Part shown: positions 8,676 through 15,395 of the stretch, piece by piece
How the letters are laid out: every line of letters starts with the position of its first letter
Numbering within the stretch: position 1 is the first letter of the stretch
Source: Euzebyella marina
GTDB lineage: Bacteria; Bacteroidota; Bacteroidia; Flavobacteriales; Flavobacteriaceae
Reading direction: 5' to 3'
Length of the DNA: 64,000 nt
Assembly (NCBI RefSeq): GCF_014855515.1
Contig: NZ_JACYFK010000003.1
Location: forward strand, 62,001-126,000
Program-made: the position numbers and the translations under genes
The notes under the pieces: model-generated
Databases searched by the model: none
What the model saw: only the letters and a program-made list of their open reading frames with translations
Told to the model about the DNA's origin: nothing

Positions 8676-10075
8676 ATGGTTTTGGCTATTTCCAATGCTT
8701 TGGTCAAGGCACCCAATTTGTTGTAGGTTTCTTGAAGTTCATCGTCAGGGTTCGATGCGGCAACTAGGCCCGCACCAGCTTGGTAATGTAGTTGATGGTT
8801 TTTGCTCAGAAAAGTTCTAATCATAATGGCGTGATTGAAATTGCCATTAAAGTCCATAAACCCAATAGCACCCCCATAATAACCTCTGCTTGTCTTCTCA
8901 TATTTTTCTATGAGTTGCATAGCCATATGTTTTGGTGCTCCGCTCAAGGTACCGGCCGGAAATGTATCGGCGACCACCTTCATGGTCGTAATGTTCTCTT
9001 TTTTATGCCCGGTAACCTTTGAAACCAAATGAATTACGTGAGAGAAGAATTGAACTTCACGATAATTGGTAACCTCTACCATATTACCGTTTCTACTTAA
9101 ATCGTTTCTGGCCAAATCGACCAACATTACATGCTCACTGTTCTCTTTGTCATCTTCTGTTAGTTTTCTGGCCAAAACCGCATCTTGCTCATCGTTTCCG
9201 GTTCGCTTAAAGGTTCCTGCAATCGGGTGAATCTCTGCCTTACCGTCTTTAACGATTAACTGTGCCTCTGGCGAGCTTCCGAAAATCTTGAAATCTCCGT
9301 AATCAAAGTAGAACAAATAGGGAGAGGGGTTGATCGATCTAAGTGCCCTATACACATTAAACTCATCCCCTTTAAAACCTTGTGAAAACCTTCTTGAAAG
9401 CACGAGTTGAAAAACATCGCCCCTATGGCAATGTTTTTTTGCCAACCGAACATGCTCCCGGTATTCATCATCTTCTAAATTGGAAGCGGCCTCACCCTCT
9501 AAAGAAAAGTTATAAGAGGCGAAATTACGAACGTTGAGAATCTGCTCAATCTGTGAAATATTATCGTCGCTTTCAAAGCAATGGGCGAACAGGTAGGCTT
9601 CGTTCTTGAAGTGATTGATAGCAATGATGTTCTGGTATACCGCATAATAGATGTCGGGTATGGCAACAGAATCTTTTTTCTTTGTTAAGTCGATATCTTC
9701 AAAGTAACGAACCGCATCATAGGCCATGTAGCCAAAAAGCCCATTATTGATAAACTTAAAGTCGTGTTCTTCGACCTCGAACAATTGACCGAAATCGTGA
9801 ATTGATTGAACAACATCGGTTTCAGCATCAATGGTAGATTCGTGATTCGATCCATCAGGAAGCTGATGATATATAGTTTCATTTTCTACCTTAATCGAGG
9901 CAATGGGGTTGCAGCAGATATATGAAAAACTATTATCGTTTGCATGGTAGTCGCTACTTTCAAGAAGAATACTATTCGGAAATCGATCTCTGATTTTTAA
10001 GTAAACGCTGACCGGTGTTATGGTGTCGGCCAGTATTTTCTTGTAGTGGGTCTTTAGTTTGTACTTCATTTTCAA
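8672..10075 (-). CDS. trpE: Anthranilate synthase component I
   Basis: TrpE converts chorismate and ammonia to anthranilate. The 467-residue protein keeps the chorismate-enzyme signatures PIAGTFKRTG, EHVMLVDLARNDLSRNG, TFPAGTLSGAPKHMAM and GYYGGAIGF. Near the N-terminus, SILLESSDYHANDNSFSYICCNP holds the LLES motif that forms the tryptophan feedback site in this family, so feedback inhibition is likely. The start (10075) lies just after the attenuator hairpin at 10085-10118 and begins MKMKYKLKTHYKK; the next Met is two codons in. First structural gene of the operon. Confidence 0.97.
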   Translation of the reverse strand: MKMKYKLKTHYKKILADTITPVSVYLKIRDRFPNSILLESSDYHANDNSFSYICCNPIASIKVENETIYHQLPDGSNHESTIDAETDVVQSIHDFGQLFEVEEHDFKFINNGLFGYMAYDAVRYFEDIDLTKKKDSVAIPDIYYAVYQNIIAINHFKNEAYLFAHCFESDDNISQIEQILNVRNFASYNFSLEGEAASNLEDDEYREHVRLAKKHCHRGDVFQLVLSRRFSQGFKGDEFNVYRALRSINPSPYLFYFDYGDFKIFGSSPEAQLIVKDGKAEIHPIAGTFKRTGNDEQDAVLARKLTEDDKENSEHVMLVDLARNDLSRNGNMVEVTNYREVQFFSHVIHLVSKVTGHKKENITTMKVVADTFPAGTLSGAPKHMAMQLIEKYEKTSRGYYGGAIGFMDFNGNFNHAIMIRTFLSKNHQLHYQAGAGLVAASNPDDELQETYNKLGALTKALEIAKTI

Positions 10076-10084
10076 TAGGGTTCA

Positions 10085-10118
10085 AAAGTAAAAGGCTTGT
10101 CGTGATTGACAAGCCTTT
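10085..10118 (-). terminator. trp operon attenuator terminator
   Basis: Read on the minus strand, AAAGGCTTGTC (10118-10108) pairs perfectly with GACAAGCCTTT (10101-10091) around a 6-base loop and is followed by TACTTTT. It lies between the Trp-rich leader peptide and trpE, ten bases before the trpE start, so it can stop transcription before the structural genes. A competing antiterminator is not obvious by eye; only short complements such as GACA in the leader frame were seen. Confidence 0.85.
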
Positions 10119-10148
10119 CTTTATAATGTTACTTATATGGAGGTTCGC

Positions 10149-10205
10149 TCACGAATTCTGTCGAGAGTTGTTCCACCACCAAGTATTTACTTTTCCGTTG
10201 TGCAT
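10149..10205 (-). CDS. trp leader peptide with three consecutive Trp codons
   Basis: A minus-strand frame of 18 codons runs ATG (10205-10203) to TGA (10151-10149) and reads MHNGKVNTWWWNNSRQNS. Three TGG codons stand in a row (10181-10173). It is placed between a consensus promoter and a terminator hairpin directly before trpE, exactly the arrangement of a ribosome-mediated attenuator. When charged tRNA-Trp is short, a ribosome stalled at the Trp codons would be expected to prevent formation of the downstream hairpin. Trp is rare, so three in a row in an 18-residue frame at this place is very unlikely by chance. Confidence 0.9.
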   Translation of the reverse strand: MHNGKVNTWWWNNSRQNS

Positions 10206-10209
10206 GGTT

Positions 10210-10240
10210 CAAATATAGAAATCATTTTTATAACCGCAAA
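10210..10240 (-). promoter_or_regulatory. trp operon promoter, full Bacteroidota consensus
   Basis: On the minus strand TTTG (10240-10237) is followed after exactly 19 bases by TATATTTG (10217-10210), matching the TTTG-N19-TAnnTTTG promoter of this phylum at every fixed position. The -7 box ends only 4 bases before the leader-peptide ATG (10205), so the transcript is predicted to start at or within a few bases of that ATG. Confidence 0.85.
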
Positions 10241-10270
10241 TCAAAAATTGGTTTAAAATCAATCGTTGAT

Positions 10271-10296
10271 ATACGCGTCACATTACGCTCGCGTAT
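10271..10296. repeat. Inverted repeat ATACGCG/CGCGTAT upstream of the trp promoter
   Basis: Seven-base arms (10271-10277 and 10290-10296) flank a 12-base centre, about 30 bases upstream of the trp -33 box. Its GC-rich arms stand out in the A/T-rich gap of 10241-10315, which otherwise shows nothing. It could be an operator or be without function. Confidence 0.35.
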
Positions 10297-10315
10297 TGTT
10301 AGAATAGTCAATCAG

Positions 10316-10350
10316 AAAATAAAAAAGCCCGCTTTAATAATAAAGCGGGC
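10316..10350 (-). terminator. Terminator after the yceI-like gene
   Basis: GCCCGCTTTA and TAAAGCGGGC (10327-10350) form a 10-bp stem with a 4-base loop. On the minus strand it is followed by TTTTTTATTTT, a good termination tail. It separates this operon from the trp operon, both of which run leftward. Confidence 0.88.
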
Positions 10351-10391
10351 AAAACTTGTGAGGTCAAGTTTATTATAAATGTATCTTCTAA

Positions 10392-10967
10392 TTAAAACTC
10401 AAGGTCAACGACCAAATCGAATTCGTCATAGATGGTTTTATCACCAAGGTTTTCAAAGAAACTACCTGAACCGTATTTGATGTCATAATTAGTTCTGTCT
10501 ACCTTAACGGTTGCGGTAGCTTTGCTACCATAAATAGAAACATCAAAAGTGACAGGCTTGGTAATACCTTTTATGGTTAAATCTCCTGTTACTTCGTAAG
10601 AGTTCTTTCCGGTAGATTTTACTTCGGTGAAAACTAATTTAGATGTACCATGATTTTCAACTCCAAAGAAATCATCAGCTTTAAGGTGACCTTCTAACTT
10701 AGCCTTACCATCGCCTTCCATATCTGTGGAAATTAAGCTGGTCATATCGGCCACGAATTCTCCGCCAGTCAACTGGTCACCGTCAAATACTAAATGTCCG
10801 GATTCTAAATTAACAGTACCTGTGTGAGAACCGGTAACTTTATAAGCTTTCCAGGTAACAGTACTGGCATCGGTCTTTACTTCTTTTTTTTCTTCGGCAA
10901 TCGGTTCGGTCGCAGCTGCTGATCCAAAGACCAAGGCCAATGCCAAGGTAAATACTCCTTTTTTCAT
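10392..10967 (-). CDS. YceI-family periplasmic protein
   Basis: The 191-residue protein starts with a signal peptide (MKKGVFTLALALVFGSAAA) and is expected in the periplasm. The body is a YceI-type lipocalin-like barrel: STVTWKAYKVTGSHTGTVNLESG, then LTGGEFVADMTSLISTD, KLEGHLKADDFFGVENHGTSKL, YEVTGDLTIKGITKPVTFDV and a final VVDLEF strand. E. coli YceI-like proteins bind isoprenoid chains; the ligand here is unknown. It follows the nitroreductase gene by 34 bases and ends at a clear terminator, so it is the last gene of a marR, nitroreductase, yceI operon. That context suggests a role in redox or envelope stress, which is inference. Confidence 0.92.
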   Translation of the reverse strand: MKKGVFTLALALVFGSAAATEPIAEEKKEVKTDASTVTWKAYKVTGSHTGTVNLESGHLVFDGDQLTGGEFVADMTSLISTDMEGDGKAKLEGHLKADDFFGVENHGTSKLVFTEVKSTGKNSYEVTGDLTIKGITKPVTFDVSIYGSKATATVKVDRTNYDIKYGSGSFFENLGDKTIYDEFDLVVDLEF

Positions 10968-11001
10968 AATTTCAATAATTTTAGTTAATAATTAGTAATG
11001 T

Positions 11002-11634
11002 TTATATAATCGTAATCAAGTTCTCGGTAGATTTTCTAACCTTTTTATAGTGCTGCGTTTGATCTTCTTCAGAACGATAACCTACAGCTGCCAGAACAAC
11101 GGCGTTTAGGTTTTTATCATCTAACCCGAGAATCTCGTTGAATTGGGCCGAATCGAAACCTTCCATGGGGCAAGTATCTATTTTAAGATCTGCCGCAGCT
11201 GATAAAAGATTTCCTAATGCTATATAAGCTTGTTTTGCCGTCCAAGCGGCTTTTTGCTCATCTGTTAAAGGCATTAAATTCGCTTTCATTAAATCGGCGT
11301 AGGCTTTTAATCCTTCCACAGGTATACCCCTTGTCTCACTAACGTTCGTCAAATAGTCGTCTACTAGCTCATCGCCGAAAGTGGTTTGATTTGCCAATAC
11401 TATAAGGTGCGAAGCCTCGGTAATTTGAGACTGGCCCCAAGCGGCGGGCTTTAGCTTAGCTCTTATATCATCATCTTTCAGGACTAAAATTTTGTATGGT
11501 TGTAATCCGTAAGATGAAGCACTTAAAGAGGTAGCCTCTAAAAGTTTGCTCAAATCATCTTCAGAAATCTTCTTCGTGCTATCAAATTTTTTGGTGGCAT
11601 AACGCCAGTTAAGATTGTCAATATAATTACTCAT
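11002..11634 (-). CDS. NAD(P)H-dependent nitroreductase-family flavoprotein (NfsB-like)
   Basis: At 210 residues this is a standard FMN nitroreductase. It begins NLNWRYATKKFDSTKKIS, the family's N-terminal RxSxRxF-like FMN phosphate-binding block, followed by ATSLSASSYGLQPYKILVL, the mid-protein AYIALGNLLSAAADLKIDTCPMEGFD helix, and LAAVGYRSEEDQTQHYKKVR at the end. Such enzymes reduce quinones, nitro compounds or flavins in the cytoplasm. It lies 22 bases after the MarR gene, so the MarR protein probably controls it in response to a small aromatic or oxidising molecule. Confidence 0.92.
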   Translation of the reverse strand: MSNYIDNLNWRYATKKFDSTKKISEDDLSKLLEATSLSASSYGLQPYKILVLKDDDIRAKLKPAAWGQSQITEASHLIVLANQTTFGDELVDDYLTNVSETRGIPVEGLKAYADLMKANLMPLTDEQKAAWTAKQAYIALGNLLSAAADLKIDTCPMEGFDSAQFNEILGLDDKNLNAVVLAAVGYRSEEDQTQHYKKVRKSTENLITII

Positions 11635-11656
11635 TTGTATAAATTTAATATTTAGT

Positions 11657-12103
11657 TTAAAACTTATCTAGAAGTTTGTTTAATTCTTCTAAATCTTTAG
11701 TATTCAGATTGTTTAGTATTCTTTCTTCTGCCTTTTGCATGGCTTTATCAAGTTCAAGAAGAATTTCTTCTCCAGGTTTGGTAATTCTTATTTCTACCTT
11801 TCTTCTATTACTTGGGCAAATAGACCTGTCTACAAAACCTTTTAAGATGAGTTTGTCTACCAATCGGGTGGTATTACTCATTTTAGTAATCATTCTCTCG
11901 TTCAATGTAGAAAGGTTGGCGGGTTTGCCTTTTTGACCTCTCAAGATTCGCAGAACGTTAAACTGCTCAAGCGACATTTCGTAGGCTTTAAGTGAGCAGG
12001 TGATTATTTCATTGATTTTATTGGCGACTAGGCTTAAATGAATGATGGTCCTGCTTGGCAGTGGAATTTTCTTCTCGGTTTTTATTATTTCCTCAACATT
12101 CAT
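11657..12103 (-). CDS. MarR-family transcriptional regulator
   Basis: A 148-residue winged-helix regulator. The DNA-binding region is seen in MSLEQFNVLRILRGQK, LSTLNERM, TRLVDKLILKGFVDRSI and NRRKVEIRITKPGEEILLEL. I choose the ATG at 12103 (MNVEEIIKTEKK). A longer frame from 12169 would add 22 unrelated residues, would cover the promoter, and has its own ATG inside the -33 area. First gene of the operon with the nitroreductase and YceI genes; likely controls itself through the palindrome at 12117-12128. Confidence 0.9.
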   Translation of the reverse strand: MNVEEIIKTEKKIPLPSRTIIHLSLVANKINEIITCSLKAYEMSLEQFNVLRILRGQKGKPANLSTLNERMITKMSNTTRLVDKLILKGFVDRSICPSNRRKVEIRITKPGEEILLELDKAMQKAEERILNNLNTKDLEELNKLLDKF

Positions 12104-12116
12104 GTCATTACAATTA

Positions 12117-12138
12117 TTGTATATACAAATGTATGTTG
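12117..12138 (-). promoter_or_regulatory. MarR operon promoter -7 box with overlapping 12-bp palindromic operator
   Basis: TACATTTG on the minus strand matches TAnnTTTG. Its last three bases run into TTGTATATACAA (12117-12128), a perfect 12-bp palindrome placed where the transcript should begin. MarR proteins often bind palindromes of this kind in their own promoter. No good -33 TTTG is seen at the right distance. Confidence 0.6.
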
Positions 12139-12193
12139 TTTTGAATATAACTTTGAAGTTTGGCTTCACAATTTTTTGTTAAATGAATTGCTG

Positions 12194-12222
12194 TTTGCTC
12201 TTGGTAAAAAAATGTAATTTTG
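12194..12222 (+). promoter_or_regulatory. Candidate promoter for the rhodanese gene
   Basis: TTTG (12194-12197) and TAATTTTG (12215-12222) match the phylum consensus, with a spacer of 17 bases, two shorter than usual. It points away from the MarR promoter and lies 70 bases before the rhodanese start. Confidence 0.4.
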
Positions 12223-12292
12223 AAAACTGTATACTTTTAGAATAATTCAATGCCATGTAATATAAATGCTACTTGGCTTTAACACATACATT

Positions 12293-12601
12293 ATGGATTT
12301 ATCACAAGAAGAGTGGGAAGAACAATTAGAGCAAGATTCGAATGCTTTTATTCTCGACGTTAGAACACCTGAAGAGGTCGAAGACGGCTATATTCCCGGG
12401 GCTCAAAATATCGATATTCATTTAGGTCAAGGTTTTTTAGATGAATTGGAAAAACTGGACAAGTCTAAATCTTACTATGTTTATTGTAGGTCTGGGGCAA
12501 GAAGTGCTCAAGCATGTTCTATTATGAACGAAGTAGGTTTTGATAAAACGTACAATTTAGAAGGTGGCTTTATGAACTGGCAGGGTGAAGTGGCCGAATA
12601 G
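12293..12601 (+). CDS. Single-domain rhodanese-like sulfurtransferase
   Basis: A 102-residue rhodanese domain: FILDVRTPEEVEDGYIPGAQNI, then YYVYCRSGARSAQAC with the active-site Cys at the start of the CRSGAR loop, and NLEGGFMNW at the end. Such proteins carry persulfide sulfur between enzymes. No signal peptide, so cytoplasmic. I choose ATG 12293 (MDLSQEEW); a longer frame from 12266 adds nine residues with no domain support. A terminator follows at 12630-12672, so it appears to be transcribed alone. Confidence 0.9.
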   Translation: MDLSQEEWEEQLEQDSNAFILDVRTPEEVEDGYIPGAQNIDIHLGQGFLDELEKLDKSKSYYVYCRSGARSAQACSIMNEVGFDKTYNLEGGFMNWQGEVAE

Positions 12602-12629
12602 GCTTATAAAATATTATTCCAGTATATTT

Positions 12630-12672
12630 AAGTTCAGGTACTCTTAATTAATTGTGGTACCTGAACTTTTTT
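12630..12672 (+). terminator. Terminator after the rhodanese gene
   Basis: AAGTTCAGGTAC (12630-12641) pairs perfectly with GTACCTGAACTT (12657-12668) and is followed by T's. It covers the longer TTG start (12652) of the next frame and argues against that start. Confidence 0.82.
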
Positions 12673-12687
12673 ATAACCGATAACCCT

Positions 12688-13971
12688 ATGCGAGAAGATT
12701 TGCTTCATTTTATTTGGAAGTATAAGAAACTGGCATTGCACGATTTGAAATCTACCGACGGTGAAGCCCTTGAGATAATTGATTTCGGGCAACATAATCA
12801 ATTAGCGGGCCCCGACTTTTTTAATGCCCAAATAAAGATAGATGGTCAACTGTGGGCCGGAAATCTAGAAATACATCTAAAATCTTCAGATTGGTACGCT
12901 CATAAGCATGAAGAAGACCCCAATTATAAGAATGTTATTCTGCACGTCGTTTGGCAACATGATTGTCATGTTCTCACGGAGGGAGGTACTCATCTCGTTA
13001 CCCTAGAGCTAAAAAACTATATTTCTAACACCCTCCTTACAGCCTATCAAAAATTGATGGATTCAAGAAACACTTCCTTCATCAATTGTGAAAACAATAT
13101 AGGCTCGGTCAGTGAATTTCACATGAATAATTGGCTTGAAAGGCTATATTTTGAACGACTGGAACAAAAATCAGTTGAAGTGGCCGAACTTTTAAAACGA
13201 ACCAATAATGATTGGGAAGGTGTTCTTTTTGCTCTATTATTAAAGGGATTTGGATCCAAAGTCAATGGACCTGTTTTTATGCAACTAGCCAAGGTTATCG
13301 ATTTCAAGATAATTAGAAAAGTTCAATCGAACGTACAGTCGTTAGAGGGCCTTTTTTACGGTATGTTACAATTGCTTGAAGCTGAAGATATTTTAGATGA
13401 TTATTATTTGGGTTTAAAAAAGGAATATGAGTTCTTAAAGGTTAAGTTTGAGATGGGTCATAAATTTGTGGGTAGGCCTGAATTTTATGGTCTGCGCCCT
13501 TCAAACTTTCCGACTATCAGATTATCTCAATTAGCTAATTTATATAATTCTAACAATGGTCTGTTCGCAAAACTGATGGAGGCAGAAACATCCGAACAAA
13601 TGCATGGCATACTAAAGGTGGTAGCAAGCGATTATTGGAGCAACCATTATACCTTCGGTAAAGAATCTAAGGGTAGGGCCAAGGTGTTAAGTAAAACTTT
13701 CATTGATCTTTTGATCATCAATTCAATTTTGCCGGTTAAATATCTTTATTCGAAAAGTATTGGCAAGAATAGCGATGAACAAATTATAGATATTATGTCC
13801 GCTATTCCCAGTGAAAAAAATGTAATTACTAGAAATTTTCAGGGTTTGAATGTGCCACTCAACAATGCACTTTACGGGCAAGGAGCTATACAATTGTATA
13901 ATAATTACTGTAAACTTAACAAATGTCTGCAATGTCAGATTGGGGCGAGCTTATTAAGTGGAAATGTTTAA
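12688..13971 (+). CDS. DUF2851 family protein
   Basis: A 427-residue protein of the DUF2851 family, common in Bacteroidota and of unknown function. Recognised by REDLLHFIWKYKKL at the start, the block FGQHNQLAGPDFFNAQIKIDG, NLEIHLKSSDWYAHKH and VILHVVWQHD in the first third, and the C-terminal Cys-containing NKCLQCQIG. The conserved acidic and His residues in the first 130 positions resemble a nuclease-like core, but I cannot confirm that. I use ATG 12688; the frame is open back to a TTG at 12652 inside the preceding terminator. Cytoplasmic. Confidence 0.85.
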   Translation: MREDLLHFIWKYKKLALHDLKSTDGEALEIIDFGQHNQLAGPDFFNAQIKIDGQLWAGNLEIHLKSSDWYAHKHEEDPNYKNVILHVVWQHDCHVLTEGGTHLVTLELKNYISNTLLTAYQKLMDSRNTSFINCENNIGSVSEFHMNNWLERLYFERLEQKSVEVAELLKRTNNDWEGVLFALLLKGFGSKVNGPVFMQLAKVIDFKIIRKVQSNVQSLEGLFYGMLQLLEAEDILDDYYLGLKKEYEFLKVKFEMGHKFVGRPEFYGLRPSNFPTIRLSQLANLYNSNNGLFAKLMEAETSEQMHGILKVVASDYWSNHYTFGKESKGRAKVLSKTFIDLLIINSILPVKYLYSKSIGKNSDEQIIDIMSAIPSEKNVITRNFQGLNVPLNNALYGQGAIQLYNNYCKLNKCLQCQIGASLLSGNV

Positions 13972-14046
13972 ATTTGGCCGTGTACAGGGCATGATGTTGT
14001 GCTTTGCTAAGATTCGATTCTCTTTTTATAGTTATTACCGACCCAA

Positions 14047-14274
14047 ATGAACCTGTTCTACCAACTTCTCTATTACTTGCAAAAACGCGGATTCGAAGTT
14101 TGCGGTCGGATCGCCGATCGTTTGGGTATAAGGGCTAGGGTAGTGCGAACCTCATTTATTTATCTGACGTTCGTAACGCTAGGTTTTGGTTTCGCCCTCT
14201 ATCTCTTTTTGGCATTTTGGCTTAAAATAAAAGACCTTTTATATACTAAGAGAACCTCGGTATTTGACCTTTAA
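14047..14274 (+). CDS. PspC-domain membrane protein
   Basis: The 75-residue protein matches the PspC domain: GFEVCGRIADRLGIRARVVRTSFIYLT corresponds to the family block GVCGGIAEYLGIDPTLVRLIF, followed by a hydrophobic segment LGFGFALYLFLAFWL. In proteobacteria PspC takes part in the phage-shock response to membrane stress; in Bacteroidota the role is less clear. The stop is one base before the ATG of the potassium-channel gene, so the two are probably translated from one mRNA. Confidence 0.8.
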   Translation: MNLFYQLLYYLQKRGFEVCGRIADRLGIRARVVRTSFIYLTFVTLGFGFALYLFLAFWLKIKDLLYTKRTSVFDL

Positions 14275-14275
14275 T

Positions 14276-15283
14276 ATGTTGAATCTCTTCCGTTCAAGAA
14301 TCTATCTGGCCGTTACTCTAATGGTGGCGGTTTTGGCTTTTGGGGTATTGGGGTACTGGCTTATAGCCGATTATTCGTGGGTCGAAGCATTTTATATGAC
14401 CATTATTACCGTTACTACGGTAGGCTTCGGTGAGATTAGGCCCTTAGGTACAGAGGGCAAAGTCTTCACGGTCATACTTATAATTCTGAGTGTTTTTATT
14501 TTCGCGTTTGCACTCTCAGTAATTACCGAATATATTTTGAGCAGAAACTCGCTTCAACTTCTAAAAAAGAAAAAAGTGAAAAATCAAATCGATAAGTTGC
14601 AGAACCACGTGGTAGTTTGTGGTTTTGGTAGAAACGGCATGCAGGCGGCCGAACGTTTAACGGCTTACAAAAAGCCCTTCGTGATTATCGAACGAGACCG
14701 AGAGATTATCGAGAAATTTGAAGATGAAGTCTTGTTCGTTGAAGGTGATGCCAATGAAGATGAAGTTCTTATAAGTGCGGGGGTAGATAGGGCACAATAC
14801 TTGATTGCGGCTTTGCCCGATGATGCTGCCAATCTCTTTGTTGTACTTTCGGCAAGGCAATTAAATGCTCAACTCTTTATTATTAGCAGGGCTTCATTGA
14901 TTACTTCCCAAAAGAAATTGCAACTGGCCGGTGCCAATAAGGTGATAATGCCAGATAAAATAGGAGGAGACCATATGGCCTCTCTCGTCGTAATGCCCGA
15001 CCTGATTACTTTTATGGATAAATTAGGAACCGAAGGAAAAAATACCACCAACCTCGAGGAAGTGGCCATTGAAGATTTTGGCGACCATTCAGACGGCAGC
15101 TCGTTGAGAGACCTCGATTTACGAAGAAAGACCGGCTGTACGATTATCGGCTACATTGAGCCGAACGGAAACTATATTATAAATCCTGAAGCCGATTTAA
15201 AACTTCAGCCAAAGAGCAAAGTTATTGTTTTGGGTAGGCCTGAACAGATAAGAAAGTTGAATGAAATGTTCCATATCGGATAG
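14276..15283 (+). CDS. Two-TM potassium channel with cytoplasmic RCK (TrkA-N/TrkA-C) domains
   Basis: 335 residues with the plan of MthK-type channels. A first membrane helix (YLAVTLMVAVLAFGVLGYWL) is followed by the pore loop and filter TTVGFGE (about 48-52), and a second helix (VFTVILIILSVFIFAFAL). NHVVVCGFGRNGMQAAERL opens the Rossmann TrkA-N domain with its GxGxxG nucleotide motif; acidic IERD ends the second strand, which suggests NAD or ADP-type binding. A TrkA-C domain fills the end (LDLRRKTGCTIIGYIEPNG to the RPEQIRKLNEMF tail). Passes K+ through the inner membrane, gated by ligand. The start is ATG 14276; a TTG 12 bases upstream lies within the pspC gene. Confidence 0.92.
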   Translation: MLNLFRSRIYLAVTLMVAVLAFGVLGYWLIADYSWVEAFYMTIITVTTVGFGEIRPLGTEGKVFTVILIILSVFIFAFALSVITEYILSRNSLQLLKKKKVKNQIDKLQNHVVVCGFGRNGMQAAERLTAYKKPFVIIERDREIIEKFEDEVLFVEGDANEDEVLISAGVDRAQYLIAALPDDAANLFVVLSARQLNAQLFIISRASLITSQKKLQLAGANKVIMPDKIGGDHMASLVVMPDLITFMDKLGTEGKNTTNLEEVAIEDFGDHSDGSSLRDLDLRRKTGCTIIGYIEPNGNYIINPEADLKLQPKSKVIVLGRPEQIRKLNEMFHIG

Positions 15284-15395
15284 TTCACTCTTACGTTAAT
15301 TCAAGGTTATTATTTGATTGTGTTGCTAATTTTTAGGATATTGGCACCCATCGAAAACTAAGATTAGATAAGTACCAAACACCATAAATTAAATT

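Noticed and set aside
12104-12169. Longer start of the MarR gene
   Set aside because: The extra 22 codons cover the palindrome and the -7 box and do not resemble MarR.
12652-12687. Upstream TTG start for the DUF2851 gene
   Set aside because: It lies inside the terminator hairpin of the rhodanese gene; ATG 12688 starts the recognisable family sequence.
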